Source: DASYUM01 sp036001225
GTDB lineage: Bacteria; Methylomirabilota; Methylomirabilia; Rokubacteriales; DASRDR01
Direction of reading: 5' to 3'
Assembly (NCBI GenBank): GCA_036001225.1
Contig: DASYUM010000225.1
Coordinates: 1 to 8,341, forward strand
DNA: 8,341 nucleotides
How positions within the stretch are numbered: the first letter of the stretch is position 1; each line of letters starts with the position of its first letter. Positions 1-5,628 of this stretch are shown piece after piece. A program made the translations under genes and the position numbers. Below the pieces are notes generated by a model that was given only the letters and a program-made list of their open reading frames with translations, searched no databases and was not told the origin of the DNA.

Positions 1-114
1 CTCCAGGAGTTGCTCGCGGCGCTCTGTCGACTCACCCGGCGGGTGCGCAAGCGCCCCGACCTTCTGCGCTCGTTCATCACGGCCTCCGATCTAGCCATTT
101 CTTTGCGCCCGTGA
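1..114 (+). CDS. Possible 3' end of an unidentified gene (partial, cut by left window edge)
   Basis: Frame 1 is open from the window edge to a TGA at 112-114 and would encode a 37-residue tail rich in Leu and Arg (LQELLAALCRLTRRVRKR, then a short stretch ending SLRP). By my count 30 of its 37 sense codons end in G or C, which fits coding use in a high-GC genome; the exceptions cluster toward the end (GAT, CTA, ATT, TCT). I do not recognise the family. It lies directly upstream of the truncated dioxygenase and is in the same frame, but nothing in it resembles the missing part of that enzyme. It could be the tail of an unrelated gene that replaced the dioxygenase 5' end, or a chance open frame. 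Confidence 0.25.
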   Translation, partial: LQELLAALCRLTRRVRKRPDLLRSFITASDLAISLRP

Positions 115-126
115 TGTCTATTAGTT

Positions 127-423
127 ATGCACAGATCAATAGCACCGCCCACGCTCGAGCTGCTCATGGCGCTGGCCGACGAGCTGTCCTTCGAGATGCG
201 GTTCGAGCCGGGCGACATGCAGCTCGTGAACAACCACGTGATCTATCACGCCCGAACGGCCTTCGCCGACGACGCGCGGAGCGGGAACGTGCGGCGGCTC
301 TACCGGATCTGGCTCGCGATGCCGAACAGCCGGGCGTTGCCGGTGGGCCACGAGGTGCTGTGGGGGAGCGTCGAGCCGGGGGAGATGCGAGGCGGCATCG
401 GCCAGGTCGCTCCGACCGCCTGA
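127..423 (+). pseudogene. TauD/TfdA-family Fe(II)/2-oxoglutarate dioxygenase, C-terminal remnant
   Basis: The 98 residues match the C-terminal part of TauD/TfdA-like dioxygenases, which are normally about 280-370 residues long. The recognisable family block starts near residue 8 and includes FEPGDMQLVNNHVIYHARTA (residues 26-45), then VRRLYRIWLAMPNSR (55-69), then a SVEPGEMRGGI-type ending. H41 sits where the family has its third iron ligand, and the Arg residues at 56-60 sit where 2-oxoglutarate is bound. The N-terminal half, including the HxD iron-binding motif, is absent: frame 1 has a TGA at 112-114, and neither of the other two + frames upstream restores it. The ATG at 127 is simply the first start in the remnant; no clear ribosome binding site precedes it, and the bases around it (about 115-140) are AT-rich for this window. 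A full-length enzyme would hydroxylate its substrate using 2-oxoglutarate and O2; this fragment should be inactive. It faces the minus-strand operon. Confidence 0.8.
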
Positions 424-431
424 GCGGATGC

Positions 432-463
432 GACGGGCCTTCCGCACGCGTCCACGGCCCGTC
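432..463. terminator. Candidate bidirectional terminator hairpin between converging genes
   Basis: GACGGGCC at 432-439 is exactly complementary to GGCCCGTC at 456-463. This gives an 8-bp stem with seven G-C pairs and a 16-base loop. It lies 9 bases after the stop of the dioxygenase remnant and 19 bases past the stop of the minus-strand binding protein, the expected place for a shared terminator. There is no real T-tract on either side (the + strand continues CTTCGCTC), so it is not a textbook intrinsic terminator. It may only protect 3' ends or assist factor-dependent termination. Confidence 0.45.
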
Positions 464-482
464 CTTCGCTCGGGATCGTTAC

Positions 483-1478
483 CTACTGAATGACCTCGTC
501 CACGCGGAAGAGGAACGACTGCGGGATCGTGAGCCCCAGCCCCCTGGCGGTCTTCAGGTTAAGGACCAGCTCAAACCTCGTGGGCTGTTCCATCGGAAGG
601 TCGGCGGGCTTGGCGCCCTTGAGGATCTTGTCCACGTAGGTCGCAGCGCGGCGAAACAGATCAGGAACGCTCGCCCCATAGGCCATGAGGCCGCCAGCCT
701 CCACGTGCTCCCTCAGCCCGTACATCGCCGGCAGGTGGTTCCTCGCCGCAAGGTCTGCCAACCGCGTCCGGTGGATGAAGAACACCGGGTCCGTGGTGAC
801 GAGGAGCGCTCCCGCGCGCTGTCGAATGATCGCCGAGAAGGCGCCATCGAACTCGTCGGGACCGCGCGCCTCCACGGGGTGAAGCTGCACCCTCAACGCC
901 CGGCCCGCGACCTCCGTTTCTCTCAATTGTGGCGGAAGCATTGGATTGGCGGGATTCCAAAGAACGGCCACGCGGGAGACCGCGGGGACGGTCTCCTTCA
1001 GCAACTCCAGCTGCTTGCCAGCTATCGCGAGGCCGCCGGTGAGGGTCGGCCCCGTGATGTTCCCGCCGGGCCGGGCCAGGCTCTGCGCCAACCCGAGCGC
1101 AACCGGGTCTTGCACTGCCACAGACACGATGGGGATCGTCGTGGTCGCTTCCTTGGCCGCACGGGTTGCTGGCGCGGCGGAGGCGACGAGGACATCAACT
1201 CTGAGCTGGACCAGCTCGGCCGCGAGGTCGGGCAGCCGCTCGTACCTCCCCTCCGAATATCGGCGCTCGATCTCGATGTTCTTTCCCTCGACCCAACCGA
1301 GCTCGCGCAGTCCCTGCACGAAGGCCTGCCAGGAATGCAAGCCGGCCCCCCCGGTGGGCGGGGTGCCGACAAGAAACCCAATCCGATAGACCTTCGCCGC
1401 CTGCTGAGCGTCGGCTGCGAGCGGCGCCATGAAGATGCCGAGCGCGAGGGTCACGAGGAGAGCACGTGCCAGGCGCAT
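483..1478 (-). CDS. TrpX-like ABC transporter substrate-binding protein (ABC_sub_bind family), exported
   Basis: The product is 331 residues, the usual size of the PF04392 (ABC_sub_bind/TrpX-like) periplasmic binding proteins. Residues 1-24 form a signal peptide: a short basic start (MRLAR), a hydrophobic core, and a likely signal peptidase I site after ADA-24, followed by QQ. No lipobox Cys is seen. Family hallmarks in order are YRIGFL (31-36), GLRELGWVEGKNIEIE (56-71), the Y-E-RLPDLAAELV block (79-90), a PVALGLAQSLARPGGNITG stretch (125-143) and the C-terminal FELVLNLKTARGLGLTIP block (302-319). The ATG at 1478 is preceded by a strong GGGAGG; a longer open frame upstream is only the antisense and out-of-frame shadow of the crotonase gene. 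It is last in the minus-strand series, 44 bases after the crotonase stop. No permease or ATPase of its own type is in view. The ligand is unknown; characterised relatives bind amino acids such as tryptophan, and many members are orphans. Its base composition looks less GC-rich than its upstream neighbours. Confidence 0.93.
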   Translation of the reverse strand: MRLARALLVTLALGIFMAPLAADAQQAAKVYRIGFLVGTPPTGGAGLHSWQAFVQGLRELGWVEGKNIEIERRYSEGRYERLPDLAAELVQLRVDVLVASAAPATRAAKEATTTIPIVSVAVQDPVALGLAQSLARPGGNITGPTLTGGLAIAGKQLELLKETVPAVSRVAVLWNPANPMLPPQLRETEVAGRALRVQLHPVEARGPDEFDGAFSAIIRQRAGALLVTTDPVFFIHRTRLADLAARNHLPAMYGLREHVEAGGLMAYGASVPDLFRRAATYVDKILKGAKPADLPMEQPTRFELVLNLKTARGLGLTIPQSFLFRVDEVIQ

Positions 1479-1487
1479 GGCTGGCTG

Positions 1488-1493
1488 CCTCCC
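1488..1493 (-). promoter_or_regulatory. Shine-Dalgarno site of the TrpX-like binding protein
   Basis: On the minus strand GGGAGG lies 9 bases upstream of the ATG at 1478, within the 44-base gap after the crotonase stop. It fixes the start of the binding-protein gene and allows it to be translated independently of the upstream gene. I see no convincing -35/-10 promoter in this short gap. Confidence 0.7.
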
Positions 1494-1522
1494 GAGGGCC
1501 GCACCGAGGCGACCGTCTACCC

Positions 1523-2305
1523 TCACCGGCCCTGGAAGTTCGGCGGGCGCTTCTCGCGAAACGCCGCCACGCCCTCGGCGTGGTCGGCGCTCTGGCGGGT
1601 GATGGACATGTGCGAGGAGACGAGATCCAGGTGCGTCCGGAGGTCCAGCCGCGCGCTCTGATAGACGAGCCGCTTGATCATCCGGATCGCGACCTGGGGG
1701 CCCTTGGCGATCCGCTGGGCCAGCTCGTAGGTCACCCCGGCCAGCTCGCCGGGAGGGACCACGCGGTTCACGATGCCGAGGCGGAGGGCCTCGGCCGCAT
1801 CGACGAACTCGCCCGTCCAGAAGAGCTCGAGCGCCTTGGCGGGGCCGACCAGCCGGGGCAGGAAGTACGTGTCGCCGTCGCCGGGCACCAGGCCGACCCC
1901 CACGTAGCCGGTGGCGAACCGGGCCTGGTCGGAGGCGATCCGGACGTCGCACATCAGGCACATCCCCATCCCGGCGCCGACGGCGAGCCCGTTCACCATG
2001 GCCAGCACCGGCTTGTCCATCGCCTCCAGCGTCCGCGGGATGCGATGGACCTGCTCCCACAGCTCGTTCTTCAGCTCCAGCGCGCCCGGCTTCGCCTCCC
2101 CCATGCGCCCCACGTCGCCCCCGGCGCAGAAGGCCCGCCCGGCGCCGGTCACCACCACGACGTGGACGGCGTCGTCCCTCTGGGCCTCGGCCAGGGCGTC
2201 GGCCCACGCCGCGATCATCGGCCGGGTGAACGCGTTCAGCTTGTCGGGCCGGTTCAGCGTGATCGTGGCGACCCGCTCGGCGACCTCGTAGTTCAGCTCG
2301 GGCAT
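1523..2305 (-). CDS. Enoyl-CoA hydratase/isomerase (crotonase) family protein, atypical active site
   Basis: This is a 260-residue protein of normal crotonase length. Family features are ATITLNRPDKLNAF (13-26), GAGRAFCAGGDV (54-65, the first oxyanion-hole region), a NGLAVGAGMGMCLMCD block (105-120, the second), FATGYVGVGLVPGDGD (130-145) and FLPRLVGPAKALEL (148-161). Aligned by eye to rat enoyl-CoA hydratase, the positions of the catalytic glutamates 144 and 164 hold Gly114 and Tyr134, so classic hydration by two glutamates is unlikely. D143 or D145 in the PGDGD loop lie near the acidic residue used by PaaG-type isomerases and are candidate acids or bases. The enzyme should act in the cytoplasm on the enoyl-CoA made by the dehydrogenase encoded just upstream. 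Its ATG lies 2 bases after that gene's TGA, with AAGGA 6 bases ahead of the start, which indicates co-translation. It could be a hydratase, a delta-isomerase, a hydrolase or a ring-acting enzyme; only the family is certain. Confidence 0.94.
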   Translation of the reverse strand: MPELNYEVAERVATITLNRPDKLNAFTRPMIAAWADALAEAQRDDAVHVVVVTGAGRAFCAGGDVGRMGEAKPGALELKNELWEQVHRIPRTLEAMDKPVLAMVNGLAVGAGMGMCLMCDVRIASDQARFATGYVGVGLVPGDGDTYFLPRLVGPAKALELFWTGEFVDAAEALRLGIVNRVVPPGELAGVTYELAQRIAKGPQVAIRMIKRLVYQSARLDLRTHLDLVSSHMSITRQSADHAEGVAAFREKRPPNFQGR

Positions 2306-2307
2306 CG

Positions 2308-3486
2308 TCAGTCCTTCGGCAGGCCGAGGACCCGCTCGGCCAGGATGTTGCGGAGGATCTCGGAGGTGCCGGCCCGGATGCCACTCGCCTGGGCCAGCAG
2401 CTCGTAATACGCCCAGTGGCCGCCGTCGGGCGCCGCCGGCGTCCCTTCCAGGAGCTGGCCGGCGGACCCGAGGATCCGGGCGCCGACGTCGGCCAGCTCC
2501 TGGTCGAGCTGGCTCCAGTAGAGCTTGGACGTCGAGCCCTCCGGCCCCGGCTCGCCGCCGCGCAGGATCTTGGTCAGGCTGCGATAGCCATTGAGCCGGA
2601 GCACCTGCTCGCCGATCCAGAGGGCGGCGACCTGCTGCCGCATGACCGGATCGCCGGCGCGCCCCCGCTCCCGGACGAGGGCGACCAGACGCTCGAGCGC
2701 GTTCCGCAGCGAGATGTGCCGGATGAAGGTGAGCAGGTCCCGCTCGTACATGAGGGTGGTGAGGGCGACCGCCCAGCCGCCGTTCTCGGACCCCACCAGG
2801 TTGTCGGCCGGCACCTCGACGTCGTCGAAGAAGACCTCGTTGAACTCGGCCTCCCCCGTCATCTGGCGGAGCGGCCGGATGGTGAGGCCGGGCGAGCGCA
2901 TATCGACGAGGAGGAAGCTGATGCCCTTGTGGCGGGGCGCGGCGGGGTCGGTGCGGACCAGCAGGAAGCACCACTCGGCGACGTGGGCCATACTCGTCCA
3001 GACCTTCTGGCCCTTGACGACGAAGCGGTCGCCGTGACGGGTGGCCCGGGTCTGGAGGTTCGCGAGGTCGGATCCCGCGTTCGGCTCCGAGAACCCCTGA
3101 CACCAGAGCTCGTCGGCGGTCAGGATGGCGGGCAGGAAGCGCTGCTGCTGGGCCGGCGTCCCGTGCTTCATGAGGGTGGGCCCGAGCATGGAGACCCCGC
3201 CCCGGTTGACGAACTGCGGCGAGCCGGCCCGGGCCATCTCCTGGTAGAGAATGATCTGCTCGACGAGCGTGGCCCCCCGGCCCCCGAACTCGCGCGGCCA
3301 GTCCAACCCCACGTAGCCGGCCTCGTACATCCGCTTCTGCCAGGCGCGGAGCTTCTGGACCTCGTCGGGGGCGCAACGCGAGGAGGCGAAGGCGCGCCCG
3401 CGCAGGTCGGCCGGCAGATTGGCGGCGAGCCATTCCCGGAGGGTCTGTCGAAACGTCTCCTGGGCCTCGGTGAAGTTGAAATCCAT
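2308..3486 (-). CDS. Acyl-CoA dehydrogenase, FAD-dependent
   Basis: This 392-residue flavoprotein is of typical acyl-CoA dehydrogenase length and would introduce a trans-2,3 double bond into an acyl-CoA, passing electrons to ETF. The N-terminal helical domain starts DFNFTEAQETFRQTLREWL (2-20), then GYVGLDWPREFGGRG (57-71). The middle domain carries WCQGFSEPNAGSDLANLQT (128-146) and FVVKGQKVWTSMAHVAEWC (155-173), which bind FAD and substrate. The C-terminal domain ends in GTSEILRNILAERVLGLP (373-390). The position of medium-chain enzyme Glu376 is occupied by Ala372 (RAGTSEI), so the catalytic base is probably Glu248 in MYERD, the helix-G location known from isovaleryl- and long-chain enzymes. 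This pattern is usual in bacterial FadE-type enzymes acting on branched, dicarboxylic or ring-bearing acyl-CoAs, so the substrate need not be a straight fatty acid. The ATG follows the synthetase TGA by 2 bases and has GGGAG 7 bases ahead. The same frame stays open far upstream, but that is shadow sequence. Confidence 0.95.
   Translation of the reverse strand: MDFNFTEAQETFRQTLREWLAANLPADLRGRAFASSRCAPDEVQKLRAWQKRMYEAGYVGLDWPREFGGRGATLVEQIILYQEMARAGSPQFVNRGGVSMLGPTLMKHGTPAQQQRFLPAILTADELWCQGFSEPNAGSDLANLQTRATRHGDRFVVKGQKVWTSMAHVAEWCFLLVRTDPAAPRHKGISFLLVDMRSPGLTIRPLRQMTGEAEFNEVFFDDVEVPADNLVGSENGGWAVALTTLMYERDLLTFIRHISLRNALERLVALVRERGRAGDPVMRQQVAALWIGEQVLRLNGYRSLTKILRGGEPGPEGSTSKLYWSQLDQELADVGARILGSAGQLLEGTPAAPDGGHWAYYELLAQASGIRAGTSEILRNILAERVLGLPKD
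2312..2316 (-). promoter_or_regulatory. Shine-Dalgarno site of the crotonase gene
   Basis: AAGGA on the minus strand lies 6 bases before the crotonase ATG at 2305 and overlaps the last codons of the dehydrogenase gene. Together with the TGA-2 bases-ATG junction it marks the true crotonase start and suggests translational coupling. Confidence 0.6.
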
Positions 3487-3488
3487 GC

Positions 3489-5621
3489 TCAGTCTCCCGA
3501 CCCGAGACGCGGCCACTCGGCGAGCGCGGCCAGGGCGTGCACCGCGCGCTCGGGCGTGTCGTAGAGCGGGAGCTTGGCCTCGGTCAGCCGGGCCATCCCC
3601 TTGGCGGCCAGCGAGCGCGCGACGAGCCAGCTCACCAGGACCGGCTTGGACAGCCCCTGGACCGTCGCCGCCAGCTGACCGGTGACCTCCTCGGCCAGGG
3701 GGTCGGCCAGCGTCGTCAGCATCAGCAGGATCGCGTCCACCTGGGGCTCCTCGGCCAGGATGCGCAGGACGTTGCGCAACATCTCCGGCCGGGTCAGCAT
3801 CTGGGCCGTGACGTCGATCGGGTTGCGGGCGGCACCGAAGCTCGGGATCTCCGCCTCGACCCGCTTCTGCGTCGAGGGCGGCAGCTCGGGCACCTCGAAG
3901 CCGCGCTCGCGGCACTCGTCGGCCAGAATCCCACACGCCCCGCCGGAAGTCGAGATGATCCCCACCCGCCGCCCGGAGGGCGGCGGCTGCCAGGCGAGGG
4001 CGACGGCGGCGTCGAAGAGCCCGTGGATGTCCGTCACCCGGATGGCGCCGGCCTGGCGCAGCGCCGCCGTCCACACGACGTCGTCCCCGGCCAGGGCGCC
4101 GGTGTGGGAGCGGATGGCGACCTGGCCCTCCCGGCTCCGCCCGGCCTTGTAGACGACCACCGGCTTGCCGTGATCCCGGGCGCGGCGGAGCGACCGGAGG
4201 AGCTTCCGTCCGTCGGTCACGCCCTCCACGAAGAGCGCGAAGACCCGCACGGCGGGATCGTCGATCAGCGCCTCGACGTAGTCGGCGAGGTCGAGGTCCG
4301 CCTGGTTGCCCACCGACACGAACCGACACACGCCGATCCCCCGCTCCCAGAGGCGGCTCATGAAGGCGCCGCCGAGGGCGCCGCTCTGGGAGAGGTAGGC
4401 GATCTCGCCGCCGGGGTGGGGCGTCATGACGAGGGCGCCGCTGAAGGAGCCGCAGAAGCCGGCATCGGGGTTGAGGATGCCGAGGCTGTTGGGGCCGCAG
4501 AAGCGGACGCCGGCGGCGCGGGCCGCCGCCACGAGCCGGCGCTCGGCAGCGGCCTCTCCGGCTTCGGCGAACCCGGAGGTGAACACGATCGCCGCGCCGA
4601 TCCCCTGCGCCCCGCACGCTCGGATGACGGGCTCGCACGCCTCGGGCGGGACGGCGACGCAGGCGACCTCGACGCCGTGGGGCAGCTCCTCGATCGAGCG
4701 CACCGTCGGGACGCCGTCGAGGATCGTCTCGCCCCGCGGGTGCACGGTGAAGATCGGGCCGGGAAAGCCGTGGCGAGTCAGGAAGCGAAGGACGCGGCTC
4801 CCGATCTTGGAGGTATCCCGGCTCGCCCCGATCACGGCGACCGAGGCGGGACTGAAGAGCCGGCGGACCGCCGCCCGCGCGTCGCCCGCGGATTCGGGCC
4901 GCGCCGCGTCGGCCCCCGGGGAGCGCAGGACCACCCGGCGATCCACCGGCACCGCCCCCGGCCCTCCCCAGCGCACCAGGACGGGGTTGAGGTCGAGCTC
5001 CTCGATCGGCAGCGCGCTGGCCAGCCGGCTGGTGGCCGCCACGAGATCGGCCAGCGCCTCGACGTCGGCGCCGGGCCGGCCCCGATAGCCGGCCAGCAAG
5101 CGGCCCCCGCGGAGCTCGGCCAGCATCCGGCGCGCCGCCACACCATCGACCGGCGCCAGGCGGACCACGCGGTCCTCCAGCAACTCGGCCTGGATCCCGC
5201 CGAAGCCGACCAGGACCACCGGCCCGAACGTCGGGTCGAAGCGAGCGCCGACGATCAGCTCGAGGTCGGCCGCGAGCTGCTCCTGGACCAGGATCCCGAT
5301 CCAGCGGGCGCCGCACGCGCCGACCAGCGACTCCAATTCGTCGAAGGCAGCCCTGACCCCCCGACCATCGGTCAGCCCGAGCCGGACGCCGCCCACATCC
5401 GACTTGTGAAGGATGTCCGGCGAACAGACCTTGAGGACGACCGGGAAGCCGAGCCGGCGGGCCGCGTCCACCGCCCCCTCGGCCGTGGGCGCGAGGATCT
5501 CCCGGGGCCCGAGAATGCCGTACCCCGCGAGCAGGTCGGCGGCCTCCGGCTCGGTGAGGACCATCCGCCCGTCCCGCATCGCCCGCGCGATCACCGCGGA
5601 CCCGGGTGCGTCCGTCTCCAT
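3489..5621 (-). CDS. ADP-forming-type acyl-CoA synthetase, ATP-grasp domain first, then CoA-binding and ligase domains
   Basis: The 710-residue protein belongs to the NDP-forming acyl-CoA synthetase (acetate-CoA ligase, ADP-forming) superfamily and should turn a carboxylic acid plus CoA and ATP into an acyl-CoA. Residues 1-235 are an ATP-grasp_5 (beta-type) domain: EAADLLAGYGI (26-36), FPVVLKVCSPDILHKSDVGG (59-78) and EELDLNPVLV (207-216). From about 255 follows the alpha-type part: CoA-binding VAVIGASRD (261-269) and VFTSGFAEAG (346-355), then a CGPNSLGILNP stretch (375-385), SQSGALGGAF (411-420) and the IRSHTGALAG loop (503-512). H506 is the expected phosphohistidine, and H72 in the ATP-grasp domain matches the second histidine used in phosphate relay in archaeal enzymes, so the protein looks catalytically intact. 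The beta-then-alpha order is the reverse of the common alpha-beta fusions. ATG 5621 is 7 bases after the oxidoreductase stop, with only a weak ribosome site; Met15 is an alternative start. The acid substrate is unknown. Confidence 0.93.
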   Translation of the reverse strand: METDAPGSAVIARAMRDGRMVLTEPEAADLLAGYGILGPREILAPTAEGAVDAARRLGFPVVLKVCSPDILHKSDVGGVRLGLTDGRGVRAAFDELESLVGACGARWIGILVQEQLAADLELIVGARFDPTFGPVVLVGFGGIQAELLEDRVVRLAPVDGVAARRMLAELRGGRLLAGYRGRPGADVEALADLVAATSRLASALPIEELDLNPVLVRWGGPGAVPVDRRVVLRSPGADAARPESAGDARAAVRRLFSPASVAVIGASRDTSKIGSRVLRFLTRHGFPGPIFTVHPRGETILDGVPTVRSIEELPHGVEVACVAVPPEACEPVIRACGAQGIGAAIVFTSGFAEAGEAAAERRLVAAARAAGVRFCGPNSLGILNPDAGFCGSFSGALVMTPHPGGEIAYLSQSGALGGAFMSRLWERGIGVCRFVSVGNQADLDLADYVEALIDDPAVRVFALFVEGVTDGRKLLRSLRRARDHGKPVVVYKAGRSREGQVAIRSHTGALAGDDVVWTAALRQAGAIRVTDIHGLFDAAVALAWQPPPSGRRVGIISTSGGACGILADECRERGFEVPELPPSTQKRVEAEIPSFGAARNPIDVTAQMLTRPEMLRNVLRILAEEPQVDAILLMLTTLADPLAEEVTGQLAATVQGLSKPVLVSWLVARSLAAKGMARLTEAKLPLYDTPERAVHALAALAEWPRLGSGD
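3494..3498 (-). promoter_or_regulatory. Shine-Dalgarno site of the acyl-CoA dehydrogenase gene
   Basis: GGGAG on the minus strand lies 7 bases ahead of the ATG at 3486, within the last codons of the synthetase gene. It decides the dehydrogenase start in a frame that is otherwise open for more than 1.8 kb upstream. Confidence 0.6.
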
Positions 5622-5628
5622 CGGTGCC

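Noticed and set aside
1..98. A minus-strand start at 98 running off the left edge
   Set aside because: It has an Arg/Ser-rich translation without a recognisable N-terminus and no good ribosome site; too short to call.
136..447. A 103-residue minus-strand frame opposite the dioxygenase remnant
   Set aside because: No motif, and its sequence is the antisense of a well-recognised dioxygenase C-terminus.
111..1661. Open + strand frame of 516 codons across the dioxygenase remnant and the binding protein
   Set aside because: It runs through the dioxygenase in the wrong frame and antisense to a clear binding protein, with no family motif.
1479..2384. N-terminal extension of the binding protein to a 633-residue product
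   Set aside because: The extra 302 residues are an out-of-frame reading of the crotonase gene. The signal peptide and GGGAGG site fix the start at 1478.
2416..3564. Open + strand frame of 382 codons opposite the acyl-CoA dehydrogenase
   Set aside because: No recognisable motifs and compositionally biased; the dehydrogenase on the minus strand explains the region fully.
3487..5316. Fusion of about 610 extra residues to the dehydrogenase N-terminus
   Set aside because: The extension is an Arg/Gly-rich wrong-frame reading of the synthetase gene; GGGAG and the family N-terminus fix the start at 3486.
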